The translations under genes and the position numbers were made by a program. A stretch of 42,998 nucleotides of DNA. Origin: a virus. The notes under the pieces are model-generated. The model was not told the DNA's origin. It ran no database searches and saw nothing but the letters and a program-made list of their open reading frames with translations. Positions 23,730 to 34,046 of this stretch are shown here, piece after piece; position 1 is the stretch's first letter, and the number at the start of each line of letters is the position of its first letter. The stretch is taken from IMG/VR virus record IMGVR_UViG_3300021368_001718, positions 1 through 42,998 of that record; one strand, written 5' to 3'.

Positions 23730-24093
23730 CTTTTAATCTTGGCGTCAAATCTATCACATTGTTTGCTGGCTTTGCAGTCTTTTCTACATCTTGTAACATT
23801 CTTTGTAAATCAGTTGTAGAACCTATAAACAAATTATTATTAGTTGTACCTTCAGCCTTCATAGGAATATCGCTTTTATTAATATCTTTATTCTTTTTAT
23901 TGAGGTCCATTAACTTGTCGTTTACATCACCGACATTCTTAATCATACCAGATAAGACTTCAATAGCACGAGGATGCTCGGACTGTTGAGCAATCTCAAT
24001 AGCCAAGTCAAGGGCATCTTTGCCTTTCTCGATTAGTTCGTAATATGTTTGTCGAGAATATTCGTAGTCATTAGCAATCTTATCACTATCCAT
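23722..24093 (-). CDS. 16: Terminase small subunit gp16
   Basis: Small terminase that regulates the gp17 ATPase and nuclease. Length is 123 aa (T4: 164). The helical core ANDYEYSRQTYYELIEKGKD, with ALDLAIEIAQQSEHPRAIEV and MIKNVGDVNDKLMDL, follows the T4 protein closely; the C-terminal tail LQRMLQDVEK is short. It overlaps gp17 by eight bases. Confidence 0.93.
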   Translation of the reverse strand: MDSDKIANDYEYSRQTYYELIEKGKDALDLAIEIAQQSEHPRAIEVLSGMIKNVGDVNDKLMDLNKKNKDINKSDIPMKAEGTTNNNLFIGSTTDLQRMLQDVEKTAKPANNVIDLTPRLKDE

Positions 24094-24100
24094 AACTCAC

Positions 24101-24889
24101 CTATAAATCGCTGTCACCATAGTAAGTAGTATTATAACCAGGGAATAAAGGATCATCTGGTGTTCTACTAAAAAACTTCGGTGTATAATGTACACTAAAA
24201 CCAAAACCTGCCGAGTCTACACTATTTAAATCATAATTAACAATAGACCTTTGTATAACACTTTTTCCTGCATCTACCGGTCCATAAAATGCTGTTTTCA
24301 TTTCAAAGTCTAGTACATATTGTATTACACTTCTTTGTTCCATTGGTCCTTCAAAATCAGCTAAATAAGAAACGCCTTGTAATGTAAGTGGTATATCTTC
24401 TAATAGATCTTGATATTCACTAAAAGGCTTCATAGTAATAGTATATTGCGGACTAAAGAACGGTAATATTTGTTCTACTATTTGTAATGCATCATCCTGT
24501 GATTTTGCATATATGCTAAGAGAAAAAGTTATATTGTACGGTACAGATCTTGTAACGATATCTTTCTTTGAACCATGATCATCAATAGTATTATTATGAA
24601 ATGTTTTGTTTAACTTTTGTAGTTGTCTTGTATCATCATAGATGTATGAAGTAATCTCGAAAGACATGCGAGGTAGTTTAAGAGCGACAGATTCATCTCT
24701 TTGTATATCCGCTATACCTTGTATACGTTCGATATACTTATCGCGTGGAGCGTAAGCTAACGGTACTCGCACTGTACTAATAACGTTACCAGACGAGTTC
24801 TTACGTATCACATATAAATTAGTAAACAGCGAACCGAATGCGGCTACGCATTTTCTAACCTTCTGATGATAAAAGTGTGGACCGAACAT
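24101..24889 (-). CDS. 15: Tail sheath stabilizer and completion protein gp15
   Basis: Terminates the tail at the head-proximal end and connects to the neck. Length is 262 aa (T4: 272). The N-terminus MFGPHFYHQKVRKCVAAFGS and LFTNLYVIRK, the VPLAYAPRDKYIERI block and the IVEQILPFFSPQYTITM block are typical of the family. It is placed eight bases before gp16. Confidence 0.95.
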   Translation of the reverse strand: MFGPHFYHQKVRKCVAAFGSLFTNLYVIRKNSSGNVISTVRVPLAYAPRDKYIERIQGIADIQRDESVALKLPRMSFEITSYIYDDTRQLQKLNKTFHNNTIDDHGSKKDIVTRSVPYNITFSLSIYAKSQDDALQIVEQILPFFSPQYTITMKPFSEYQDLLEDIPLTLQGVSYLADFEGPMEQRSVIQYVLDFEMKTAFYGPVDAGKSVIQRSIVNYDLNSVDSAGFGFSVHYTPKFFSRTPDDPLFPGYNTTYYGDSDL

Positions 24890-24897
24890 TTCTTATC

Positions 24898-25740
24898 CTA
24901 TTTGTTTATGATACTCATAATTTCTGGACTAATAATATTATCTTTACCAAAAATTCTTTGAGTAGTCTTATCTGTTTCTTTATAATACTTGTCAGCCATT
25001 TCATCTAAAAAATCTTCAAGGTGATTCGAATGTGGTATTTGTTTATTATGAATCATATCGCTTACAACCTTAATATATCCCTGTACTTCTGTCAATCCTA
25101 CTTGAGGATGTACACCGTACTGTTGCATATATTCAATGGTTGCTGTACTTGCTCGTCCGCCATCCATTAGATTACGATACATCAATTCAAATCCACGTCT
25201 TACGTGATGCCTTTTCTCAGATTCTTCAAACTCCTCTTCTGACCAATCTTCCACGCCATGAGCTTCTTTTAAATTATTATACGCATTAATTAACGTAGCA
25301 ATATCTTTAAAAGAACCATTTATTTTACTTTCCATCATTTCTATGCCAACAAAAGCTGCACGTAATTTAGCACTTATAACATTATTATCAGGATCATTAA
25401 ATAGTTTATCTTGTAACTTCTCAATATTCCTTAATGCTTTGGCATGGCTCACCTGAGCTTCAGCCAATGCCATTTTACGTTTTTCAGTTTCTGCCAATAC
25501 TTGTCTCATCATTCTCATAGGCGAATGACCATTAAGCATTGTAAGACTCATCATCGCCAAAGTAGATTGAGAATTATTCCTATCAAAGAATTTAGTTTTC
25601 TCATCTAGCTCGGGCAGATATTCATTCACTAGAGCAACTGCTTGCGGATTGATCTTACTCTTAGATACAGGAGTAATACCAAATGTTACTGGATCAGTTG
25701 CTTTTAATTCTGTAGTCGTTTTCTTAACGATTTCACTCAT
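24898..25740 (-). CDS. Helical protein of unknown function next to gp15
   Basis: A 280-aa protein, mostly predicted helix, with a coiled-coil stretch around residues 85-115 (ETEKRKMALAEAQVSHAKAL) and no recognised enzyme motif. I recall similar unnamed proteins beside gp14/gp15 in marine T4-like phages, so a virion or assembly role is likely but not shown. It has a probable late box (25764-25771) of its own and is followed by gp15 after eight bases. Confidence 0.7.
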   Translation of the reverse strand: MSEIVKKTTTELKATDPVTFGITPVSKSKINPQAVALVNEYLPELDEKTKFFDRNNSQSTLAMMSLTMLNGHSPMRMMRQVLAETEKRKMALAEAQVSHAKALRNIEKLQDKLFNDPDNNVISAKLRAAFVGIEMMESKINGSFKDIATLINAYNNLKEAHGVEDWSEEEFEESEKRHHVRRGFELMYRNLMDGGRASTATIEYMQQYGVHPQVGLTEVQGYIKVVSDMIHNKQIPHSNHLEDFLDEMADKYYKETDKTTQRIFGKDNIISPEIMSIINK

Positions 25741-25763
25741 AATAAATCCTTGTTATAATATAC

Positions 25764-25771
25764 TATTTATG
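25764..25771 (-). promoter_or_regulatory. Probable late promoter for the 280-aa gene and gp15-gp17
   Basis: The minus strand reads CATAAATA, one base from the consensus, overlapping the end of the 1248-aa gene and 24 bases upstream of the next start. Confidence 0.5.
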
Positions 25772-28700
25772 CGGCATTACCTGAACAAGCACCAGGTTGT
25801 TCTCCAGCATTTATTAAATCACCATGATCAGTTGCTGTAGCTGCACTACTAAAATTAAATCGATCTATATTTACTATATTAGTACCAAAACCACCACCAA
25901 AAGTTGCGTATGTGCCATTTGACGAAGCTCCCATTGCTCTATTAACTTGAGTTAAATTTCCAAAGTTAGTAGCATTACCTGTCGTTTGAATAGTAATAAC
26001 ATCAGTAGTTGCTAAATTTAAAGAAGAGACATTTTCGTAACCACCTGCAATAAGTGCATGAGTTTTATCTGAAGTGGCTGTAGCATAAGCTCTATTATCT
26101 GATAAATTACCAAATGTATTAGATGTTCCTGGCGTAGAAAATGTAAAATACTGAATTAAATCATTATTAGTATTGCCCGCAGTATATCCACCTGCTATTA
26201 TCATTCTTGTTGCATCGTTTGCACCAGATGTATAACGTGCACCAGTAGCTAAAGTAAATGAACTTGAAGCTGCATTACCTGGAGTAGCAATTGTGATTGT
26301 CTCTGTACTAGTTATTTCTGCCCATGGTGATATACTTGCTTGACCACCTGTAATATATCCTGTTGTTCCGTCTGACGCACCGGCTGGTACATTCTCTCTA
26401 TTGGTAGTTAGATTACCAAAATCAGAAGAATTACCTGTTGTAGCAAATGTAATATAATCTATTTGTGTAGTTCCATTATAATTATGCTCGCTATTACCTC
26501 CAGCATATACGCCGTATGTCTTATCAGATACACAAACACCACCACGTTTACCTGGTCCATATCCATCTACTTGTCGATGAACATCGCCAAAAACTGTAGC
26601 ATTACCAGGAGTAGGTATACTAAAATAGTCTATTTTTTCACCAGGTGTGTTTCCACCCATGCCGCCCCATACAACGGCTCTATCTCCACCCCAAGCAATT
26701 AAAGCTGGAGCTACCGTAGTTCTATAATTTCTAAATGTCAAATATTCTACGTCTGGATTAGGAGTCTGATTAGTTTCTTTAGAGATTAACCAGCCTTTAC
26801 TAACATCAAAAACACTACCATAATAATTATTTGTTGAACCTTGACCTTGTAATGATTGTGTATCAAAATTAGCTACATGATTTGCACTATCTAATGTATA
26901 AGCCATTATACGACCAGCATTAGCGTTGCCATCGTTATATCCACCATCTGCAGTAAAAATATGATCACTATCATCATACATTAAAGAATATCCAGGATAG
27001 GTATTACCTTCATTTATTTGTTTACTTAAAACTGTACTAAGACCAACAAAATTCTTAGCTTCTATAAAGGCATTATAACTCGGACTACCAGTAGTTCTTG
27101 AGTAATAAACTTTATCATTTTTAATAAACAAGTTATCGAGATCATTGTTTGAATTAGGAAATGCAGTTTGATCACTAGAACCTGCAGCCCAAGCACTTCC
27201 ATTCCATGACCAGCATTGAAGAATTTGTCTATGAGCGGCCGCTAGTTTATTTCCATCCATTGCTATTACATAACCAAAGTTTGCGAAATTACCACCTGCG
27301 CTTGCATACACGTTTTCTATTGATGAACTAGTCCAATTTGCAGGATCAGCATCTGTAATATTAAATATTTCTATCTTTCCTGCATTTGTATTAGAACCTA
27401 TATCAGCATGAGGTGCACCTATTGCTAACCAATCATTAGTAGCTGCTATTCCACCACCGCCCCAGCTTGTGGCTCCTGCAACATATGAAGGCCCGGTAGA
27501 AGACATACTTTGATCCATTAAAATCGTTCGAACATGTGTCATATCGCTTAATCTTATGACACTCACGTAAGCATTAATTGGCTGACCTACTCCAGTACCA
27601 TCTTGTCCGTTACCCCAATTACTTTCCCCAGCTGAATAAGATATAGGTGCTGTAACAAAAGCATATGTATCATTAATAGCAACGCGTTCGCCAAAATACA
27701 GTTTATGATATTTACTAGCTACTAAATTATTATTTTGACCGTTTCTTAAATATAATTGAGAATCATTAGGAGCATGACCATCTAAAATACTATTAAAAGA
27801 TGCCATCTCTTTACCGTCTGAATTTCTATAAATCCATGCCCAACCTGGCTGGTTTACAGATCCTATATTCATTCGTGGATCGCCAACAACAGTATACGTT
27901 CCGTTAGTTGCTATTCTACCCTCATCTGCATATGATGTACTTCGCCCACCAGAATTTGCCGGTAATTGAGATAAAATAACACCACCCGACCAATTAACTG
28001 TTGTAGGAACGCTAAAGATACGTACTGTACCATCGCTATCATACTGTGAACCTTCAACTATGTGTGTATTAGAAATATCTAATTTTTCACCAAATGGATT
28101 ATATGAACTAGTAGGATTAGGATTGTCTAATGTTTGAACTAATACGCCATCAGATATTCTAAAAATGTATACTTTACCTGAATCCCCGTGACTTGAATCA
28201 CTTTCTCCAGGTGCACCTACTGCAACAAATGTATCTGATATTCCTACTTCAGCTCCAAATTGATCGCCACTGCTTGATCCATCTGGATTAGGATTGCTTA
28301 ATGTATGAAGTAAATTACCAGTAGATAAATCAAAAATGTATGCTGTTCCGCCACCAGGACCATCATCATCTCCGTATGCTGATACAACAGCGTGAGTATC
28401 ACTAACATCAACAGAAATACCAAAATAATCACTAGCATCTGGAGTTGGATTGTCTAAAGTATAAACTAGGTTACCATTAGATAATGTAAAAATGTATGCT
28501 TTACCTGAACCACTACCACTTGCATCATCTTCATTAGGTGCGCCTACAATTGCATATGTATCTGATATTCCTACTTTATCACCAAATCTATCATAATCAG
28601 TAGTGCCATATGCGTTTGGATTATTTAGTGTATAAGCCAGAGAACCATTAGATAAGCTGAAAATATAAGCTTTACCTGATGCTCTTATAGAAGAAGGTGC

Positions 28701-29513
28701 ATTATATTCTTGTGGAGCTCCACAAATAGCATGTGTACCGCCTATCGCTACTGAGTAACCAAAATGATCATCTGAACTACCATGTGGAGCGGCCGCTCCT
28801 GCCGCAGGGTTATTTAATGTATAAACAAGAGATCCACTTGATGCATTAAAAATATAAGCTTTACCTGAAGTAGTTCCATTTGCATCATCTTCTTGATATG
28901 CACCTACAATTGCATAGTCACTATCTATATCAACTGCCCAACCAAATCGGTCTCCGCCAGCTGTACTATATGCAGTTGGGTTATTTAATGTATGAGCTAG
29001 TGATCCATCAGATACGTTATAAATGTATGCTTTACCTGATTCAGCATCTACACCTGAGCCTTCCTTATAAGCACCAACTATAGCATAGTTTCCATCTGTT
29101 GCAACTGAGTAACCAAAAGCGTCGGTACCTTGGCCGGACACTGAGTTTGCATCTGGGTCAGGATTATTTAGTGTATGAAGTAAAGTTATGGTTCCGCCAG
29201 CACTTCCGCCACCACCGCTACCGCCACCACCACCGCTTTGAGCAGGAGTTATAATTACAATATGATTACCCATGCTCATTCCATGAGTACCACAATAATA
29301 ATTTAGATTTGAAGGAGCAGAGTCACTAACAGCTAAAGTAATTAATGCACCAGCTTGTCCTTGAGTACCCGTGAGTGTAACACCAGTTGTATATTCAGTA
29401 GATCCACTATCAGCAGTAAATTTAAAAGGATGAGTTGCTAAAGCTGAATCACTCACATCAAATGTGTAAGTTTGTCCTCTATTCAGTTTTAATCTAGGTC
29501 TTTTGATTGCCAT
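25767..29513 (-). CDS. Large adhesin: cupredoxin-like domain plus beta-propellers
   Basis: A 1248-aa virion surface protein. Residues 1-90 form a cupredoxin-like domain with candidate type 1 copper ligands His28, Cys74, His77 and Met79 or Met81. Residues 94-107 are a Gly/Ser linker. Residues 113-508 contain seven repeats of 49-63 aa (TLNNP, FG, AIVGA, GKAYIF), consistent with a seven-bladed FG-GAP/integrin-like propeller. Residues about 510-930 look like a second, more divergent propeller. Residues 936-1248 have six kelch-like repeats ending each unit with TTGNxxxFGN. The ending ACSGNAA is shared with the 812-aa protein. There is no signal peptide. Host recognition is inferred. Confidence 0.8.
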   Translation of the reverse strand: MAIKRPRLKLNRGQTYTFDVSDSALATHPFKFTADSGSTEYTTGVTLTGTQGQAGALITLAVSDSAPSNLNYYCGTHGMSMGNHIVIITPAQSGGGGGSGGGGSAGGTITLLHTLNNPDPDANSVSGQGTDAFGYSVATDGNYAIVGAYKEGSGVDAESGKAYIYNVSDGSLAHTLNNPTAYSTAGGDRFGWAVDIDSDYAIVGAYQEDDANGTTSGKAYIFNASSGSLVYTLNNPAAGAAAPHGSSDDHFGYSVAIGGTHAICGAPQEYNAPSSIRASGKAYIFSLSNGSLAYTLNNPNAYGTTDYDRFGDKVGISDTYAIVGAPNEDDASGSGSGKAYIFTLSNGNLVYTLDNPTPDASDYFGISVDVSDTHAVVSAYGDDDGPGGGTAYIFDLSTGNLLHTLSNPNPDGSSSGDQFGAEVGISDTFVAVGAPGESDSSHGDSGKVYIFRISDGVLVQTLDNPNPTSSYNPFGEKLDISNTHIVEGSQYDSDGTVRIFSVPTTVNWSGGVILSQLPANSGGRSTSYADEGRIATNGTYTVVGDPRMNIGSVNQPGWAWIYRNSDGKEMASFNSILDGHAPNDSQLYLRNGQNNNLVASKYHKLYFGERVAINDTYAFVTAPISYSAGESNWGNGQDGTGVGQPINAYVSVIRLSDMTHVRTILMDQSMSSTGPSYVAGATSWGGGGIAATNDWLAIGAPHADIGSNTNAGKIEIFNITDADPANWTSSSIENVYASAGGNFANFGYVIAMDGNKLAAAHRQILQCWSWNGSAWAAGSSDQTAFPNSNNDLDNLFIKNDKVYYSRTTGSPSYNAFIEAKNFVGLSTVLSKQINEGNTYPGYSLMYDDSDHIFTADGGYNDGNANAGRIMAYTLDSANHVANFDTQSLQGQGSTNNYYGSVFDVSKGWLISKETNQTPNPDVEYLTFRNYRTTVAPALIAWGGDRAVVWGGMGGNTPGEKIDYFSIPTPGNATVFGDVHRQVDGYGPGKRGGVCVSDKTYGVYAGGNSEHNYNGTTQIDYITFATTGNSSDFGNLTTNRENVPAGASDGTTGYITGGQASISPWAEITSTETITIATPGNAASSSFTLATGARYTSGANDATRMIIAGGYTAGNTNNDLIQYFTFSTPGTSNTFGNLSDNRAYATATSDKTHALIAGGYENVSSLNLATTDVITIQTTGNATNFGNLTQVNRAMGASSNGTYATFGGGFGTNIVNIDRFNFSSAATATDHGDLINAGEQPGACSGNAA
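27990..29177 (-). repeat. Seven-fold in-frame repeat encoding propeller blades
   Basis: Seven degenerate in-frame units of roughly 150-190 bases, each encoding (H/Y/Q)TL(N/D/S)NP, a FG(Y/W/D/E) element, a (Y/H)A(I/V)VGA strand and GKAYIF. Units are diverged at the DNA level, so this is an old protein repeat rather than a recent tandem duplication. Confidence 0.8.
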
Positions 29514-29518
29514 ATTAA

Positions 29519-30157
29519 TTATCCTGGTATAGTAAATTCATAAAAGTATGTACTATTAGTTAAACCTTGAGCATCAACATCAAATAACCAAAATCTATAA
29601 TCTGTATTTGTATCAAGAGATGTCGATATACCGCCTGAAATAGTAAATACTTTAGGTGGATTAAATGTTCCTGATGATGCTGAAACTGTAATAGTATCTC
29701 CTACTTGTAAAGCATTTAATGCATTTCTAAGATTTGTTGCCAATGTACTTTGAGATTGCCCGCCTACTACTCGTTGTCTAATGTATATTTGTGGATTACT
29801 TGTTGTACTATCTGAAGCATTTCTCCATTGACCGTGTGTTATTTCTGAGCCATAAACTCCTTCACCACCTGTGTATGTAACTGGTGCTGTACCAATTATT
29901 TTTATTTTTTGTCCCATGCCTATGCCATGAGCTGTACAATAATACATCATATTATCGGGTGCATTGCCAGGTACGATAAAAGTAGTTTTTGCTCCAGCTT
30001 GACCAGGTGTTCCAGTAGCTGTCACGCCTGATGTATATTCACTTACCCCACTATCAGCCGTAAACTTAAAAGGATGAGTTGCATTACTAGAATCACTCTG
30101 ATCTATAACGTAAGTCTTTCCTCTGATAAGTTTTAATTTTGGTCGTAGTATTGCCAT
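29519..30157 (-). CDS. Cupredoxin-like domain virion protein
   Basis: A 212-aa protein. Residues 1-90 are a paralogue of the N-terminal domain of the next protein, sharing THPFKFTADSG, the TGTPGQAGA loop and MYYCTAHGIGMG. Candidate copper ligands are His28, Cys74, His77 and Met81. The rest (GEGVYGSEITHGQWRNAS, ASSGTFNPPKVFTISGG) is beta-rich with no recognised family. Its gene sits between two adhesin genes in the gp14-gp15 insertion. It is probably a structural or accessory adhesin; actual copper binding is untested. Confidence 0.7.
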   Translation of the reverse strand: MAILRPKLKLIRGKTYVIDQSDSSNATHPFKFTADSGVSEYTSGVTATGTPGQAGAKTTFIVPGNAPDNMMYYCTAHGIGMGQKIKIIGTAPVTYTGGEGVYGSEITHGQWRNASDSTTSNPQIYIRQRVVGGQSQSTLATNLRNALNALQVGDTITVSASSGTFNPPKVFTISGGISTSLDTNTDYRFWLFDVDAQGLTNSTYFYEFTIPG

Positions 30158-30167
30158 ATCTTATTCC

Positions 30168-32606
30168 CTAAGCGTTTCCAGAACACGCTTGTACGCCTCT
30201 TGTTCTACCAACTGTTAAATCTCCAAAATCTTGAGAGTTTCCTGGAGTTTGTATTGTAACATATTCCATAGAGTTCATAGGATCTACACTTCCAGAACCA
30301 CCAGCTATTACAGATCTAAGGCCATTTGAAGTAACACCACAATATAATCTATCTGTCGATAAGTTGCCAAAATTTACTGAATTACCTGCAGTCTGTATTG
30401 TAATATATTCAATTTCAGTATCGGTACTAGATCCGCCTCTGCCTCCCATAAGCATTCCTCTTGTATCATCTCCTGATCCTTGAGATTCCGCTTTACCTGT
30501 ATTTAGTAAATTACCAAATGTAGATGCATTGCCTGGTGTTGCAATAGTTACGTACTCCATAGTATCTGTTGCCCATTGTTGGCCCCCGGTACGTGTTTCA
30601 CCACCGCATACGACAGAGCGTGTTGCATCTGCTACTGCTGCCGCGTTTCTTCTATAAGTAGACATAGTACCAAAATCTAAAGCATTACTCAAAGTACCAA
30701 TAGTAATATATCTAATATTATTTCTAGCGCCATAATCTGGTGCTCCATTAGTACCATCATAACCACCAAAAAATACGCCTATCGTACCATTACCAGCACC
30801 TGCGTGATTTGTCTCATATGATCCATAATAATCTCCAAAATCTGCAGAGCTATTAAGCGTAGCAAATGTTATATACTCAATACTATTAGAATTACTTATG
30901 GGTGTTTGTCCAACAACACCGGTTTCGCCAGCTACAAATAATCCTCTAGTTTGACTACTAACAGCCGCATAATCCATTTTAGGTTCAAGCATATCTCCAA
31001 AATCAACTGCATTTCCTGTAGTACTAATAGTGATATAGTCTTGCACATTATTCATAACACCATTGATTGTATTTGAACCAGAACCAAATACTCCTCTATC
31101 TCCACCCCAAACAAAGGCTGATGGTACAGGAATTGAAAGTTTAAATACTTTACCATAACCACCGCCATATCCCTGGCCAGAATCAAGAGTTACTACAAAT
31201 GCACTATCTGTTAACATAGAGCTATCAGTTACGCCTGAATCTATATAGCCTTCGTTAATAGCTAAATAGAAAACATTTCCTGTAGGACCAGTATATAGTT
31301 TACCTGTATTAACAGTTGCTATTAATTGAGTAGCAGCTGATCTGAAAAATGATCCGTCGCTCTCAGATGCTTCAGCACTTTCACCAAATCTTACAGCCGC
31401 ACTATCACCAGGTTGTAAGGCGCCAACAATCGGTGATGATGCATCAGATTCATTTAATTGATAATTACCTTCTGCAATGCCTATATTTCCAAATCCATCC
31501 CCAGCTAATGTCAACGTATCATTAGTTACTTGTGGTGTATAACTAATTTGCATTGCATTTGTTACTGAGGAATCAGTATGTGTACTTAATTCAAAACCTG
31601 GTACACTTAAATCTCTTAAACCTTCAATGTAATTACCATTATTACTATCTGCATCAAATTGATAACTGGTACTATTACCTACAACTTTATATGTTTTCTT
31701 AGCTCTTGTAAATGGTGGATCACTTATTGTACCTTTAATAACCATTTTAGTAGCAGGAGCTGCCGCGGCAGTAGCAGCCGCAGTTGCCTCTTGAACTAAT
31801 GTTGCCGCTTCTGGTTCTCCAAATGGATTTGTTTCGCTAAAGTCTAAGAAATCTTGAGCTACTAAATCAAATTCATCTGATGTATCACCAGCAATTTCTG
31901 GTAATGTAACCTTACTAATTTTCCTAGTTGCGCCAGAATTTGAACCCGTAATAGCAAGACCTACACCTGGCTCTGTAAAAGTTCCACTAGTGCTTGACGT
32001 GTGAATTAAACTTAAAGTCTGACTACTATCTATCCATTGAGCAACTTCACCACTAACTACTGCTCCAGTAGAATTAGCAGCGATAGTTACATCTTCACCT
32101 ACTTCAAAAGTCTTACTATCAAATGGTGCAGCAATTGTAACGTTAGGTGGGTTTGATGAATCATAAAAATTACCACTGTCTAAAACATTTACTTTTGTAA
32201 CTGTACCACTTGCCGAATCAAATGTAATACTTACTTGTGCAGCGAATGATGATTTAAGATCTGTAGATTTAGGGATTGTAACAGTTGGCGGACTAGAATA
32301 TCCTGAACCAGCATTTGTAATATTAATGCTAGTAACTTCACCACCACTAATAACAGCTGTTGCTTGGGCTTGCGTGCCGCCTGAATCAGGTGCACTTAAA
32401 GTAATTGTAGGAAGTGTTGCGTAAAAATTACCACCGCTATCTAAGTTAATGGCATTTACAGATCCAGTACTATCTAGAGTCGCTACGGCCTGAGCTTCCT
32501 GCTTAGGTGCGGCAGGAGGATCTACTGTAACAGCCGGTGGTGCATCGTATTGGTCACCGGGGTTTGTTACACTTACTCGGCGCAATCTTTTCCATCTATG
32601 ACCCAT
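30168..32606 (-). CDS. Adhesin with GYxxPPxVTI repeats and kelch-like propeller
   Basis: An 812-aa virion protein. The N-terminal 190 residues contain repeats of a GxxYxxPPxVT(I/V) unit ([48 protein letters not shown]) typical of marine phage structural proteins. The middle is Ser/Thr-rich beta sequence with an alanine run. Residues 495-812 form six kelch-like repeats ending in ACSGNA, paralogous to the end of the 1248-aa protein. The start overlaps the gp14 stop as TAATG. Fibre or decoration function is inferred. Confidence 0.75.
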   Translation of the reverse strand: MGHRWKRLRRVSVTNPGDQYDAPPAVTVDPPAAPKQEAQAVATLDSTGSVNAINLDSGGNFYATLPTITLSAPDSGGTQAQATAVISGGEVTSINITNAGSGYSSPPTVTIPKSTDLKSSFAAQVSITFDSASGTVTKVNVLDSGNFYDSSNPPNVTIAAPFDSKTFEVGEDVTIAANSTGAVVSGEVAQWIDSSQTLSLIHTSSTSGTFTEPGVGLAITGSNSGATRKISKVTLPEIAGDTSDEFDLVAQDFLDFSETNPFGEPEAATLVQEATAAATAAAAPATKMVIKGTISDPPFTRAKKTYKVVGNSTSYQFDADSNNGNYIEGLRDLSVPGFELSTHTDSSVTNAMQISYTPQVTNDTLTLAGDGFGNIGIAEGNYQLNESDASSPIVGALQPGDSAAVRFGESAEASESDGSFFRSAATQLIATVNTGKLYTGPTGNVFYLAINEGYIDSGVTDSSMLTDSAFVVTLDSGQGYGGGYGKVFKLSIPVPSAFVWGGDRGVFGSGSNTINGVMNNVQDYITISTTGNAVDFGDMLEPKMDYAAVSSQTRGLFVAGETGVVGQTPISNSNSIEYITFATLNSSADFGDYYGSYETNHAGAGNGTIGVFFGGYDGTNGAPDYGARNNIRYITIGTLSNALDFGTMSTYRRNAAAVADATRSVVCGGETRTGGQQWATDTMEYVTIATPGNASTFGNLLNTGKAESQGSGDDTRGMLMGGRGGSSTDTEIEYITIQTAGNSVNFGNLSTDRLYCGVTSNGLRSVIAGGSGSVDPMNSMEYVTIQTPGNSQDFGDLTVGRTRGVQACSGNA

Positions 32607-33199
32607 TAATCAAGCTCCACTTTTGTAGTGGCTGTAATACCTTGAGTAAGAGTTAAATCATATCTAAATGCTGTATCTATTTCTAATTGTGTAATATCAT
32701 CATTTGAAACATCGATATCTTCATCATTGTATTCGAATAGTTCACATTGCAATTTAAATACTGGTAAATTATTTAACTGATAAAAAGGCTGTTCATGCTC
32801 AACATGCATGATTTGAAATAACTTTTTAGAAAAAGGTGTGAAAATTAAATCGCCTTCAAAAGGACGAGTACCTGTAATTTCATTATCATATCTCATTACA
32901 GTCTGTTCCCATCTACGTTTTGAAAGCGTAAATGTAACTTGATCTCTTATTTCAACGCCAAATTTAGTAAATAGATCTCCTTCACCGTCAAAGCCATCGA
33001 CGTTGTCTACATACATTTCTAACAAATAATTAGAATTGAAACTTGATACAGGATCTTCTCTAAAAACAGCATCTACATTTACTAAGTCACGTGGCATATA
33101 ATATAAGTCTTGTCCATAAATCTTTATGGATTCTATAATTAAATCTTCATATAAATTCTGTTCAGACCTTGCACCAGCACTGAAATAAATATTTCGCAT
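32606..33199 (-). CDS. 14: Neck protein gp14
   Basis: Head-completion neck protein joining head and tail, 197 aa (T4: 256). The pattern [30 protein letters not shown] (one continuous block), LEMYVDN with [26 protein letters not shown] and [11 protein letters not shown] matches T4 gp14 in order. The shorter length is mostly loss at the ends. It follows gp13 by four bases. Confidence 0.93.
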   Translation of the reverse strand: MRNIYFSAGARSEQNLYEDLIIESIKIYGQDLYYMPRDLVNVDAVFREDPVSSFNSNYLLEMYVDNVDGFDGEGDLFTKFGVEIRDQVTFTLSKRRWEQTVMRYDNEITGTRPFEGDLIFTPFSKKLFQIMHVEHEQPFYQLNNLPVFKLQCELFEYNDEDIDVSNDDITQLEIDTAFRYDLTLTQGITATTKVELD

Positions 33200-33203
33200 A
33201 TTA

Positions 33204-33956
33204 TTATCCTATGAAAAACGATACTGGGTCTTCTTGTTCTAGTCTTAACTCCTCTTGCAATCGTAAAATTTCTTGAGTTGCCGATTCATATATAGCATCG
33301 CCATTCATTGATACTCCGCCAGGAAGTTGCATTCCTGAAAATTTTATCAAGTTAGAACCCCATTGCTGTTTAATCAACTGGGTACCATAAAGCTTTAACC
33401 ACTTGTCATTCCATATACTATTATGCGTATTTTCATCAATCTTAATAAGAGCTTCTATAACAATGTATTCATTTGCTTTCAGTGTTTCATCTTCGAAATC
33501 ACCGTGAATATAAACTCGTTGTTGATGATAAGCATAATCGTGCTGTGGATGACCATTTAATGTCATATCTAACAATTGTGTATATTGTTGTATTTGACTA
33601 AAATATCCAACGTCTCCAAGGAATGATGTCATGTTTGTAATATCGTGAAGCATCAATTGATACTTAACGTCAAACATACTAGAACCTTGAGATGAGAGCT
33701 GAAATGGCAAAACTCTCTTAACTTGTAATACATTTGATGGAACTGAAACATACTTATTTGTAACATCAGTTGCTGTTAACTGATGCTGTATATATGTTCT
33801 AATCATTGAGTCGCTGTGAAATTCTCTGTAATATTCTAAAGCTTGATCTACTCTATCATCTAGCTGATCTTCATCTACATTTATTTCTATTACAGGATCG
33901 CCTAGTGCTCTTTTGCAATAGTCGATATAAGTATCTCTCGTTGTTGGAATCGCCAT
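33204..33956 (-). CDS. 13: Neck protein gp13
   Basis: Head-completion protein forming the neck with gp14, 250 aa (T4: 309). Family features include the N-terminal YIDYCKRALGDPVIEINVDE, DDRVDQALEYYREFHSD, a central SSMFDVKYQLMLHDI, and DKWLKLYGTQLIKQQWGSNL followed by GGVSMNGDAI. It is driven by the late promoter at 33985-33992. Confidence 0.95.
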   Translation of the reverse strand: MAIPTTRDTYIDYCKRALGDPVIEINVDEDQLDDRVDQALEYYREFHSDSMIRTYIQHQLTATDVTNKYVSVPSNVLQVKRVLPFQLSSQGSSMFDVKYQLMLHDITNMTSFLGDVGYFSQIQQYTQLLDMTLNGHPQHDYAYHQQRVYIHGDFEDETLKANEYIVIEALIKIDENTHNSIWNDKWLKLYGTQLIKQQWGSNLIKFSGMQLPGGVSMNGDAIYESATQEILRLQEELRLEQEDPVSFFIG

Positions 33957-33984
33957 TTTAATATCCTATAGAGTTTATTTACTC

Positions 33985-33992
33985 TATTTATA
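33985..33992 (-). promoter_or_regulatory. T4-type late promoter for gp13-gp14 and the adhesin genes
   Basis: The minus strand reads TATAAATA about 28 bases upstream of the gp13 start. A short AGAGT/ACTCT inverted repeat lies immediately downstream. Confidence 0.7.
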
Positions 33993-34046
33993 TTAATTTT
34001 TTTATCTAAAAATGATTAAATCAAATTTAGTCAGCTGATGTAATAT

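Noticed and set aside
27236-28798. Two GCGGCCGC octamers in the adhesin gene
   Set aside because: Both fall in Ala/Gly codons of ordinary coding sequence and have no structure around them.
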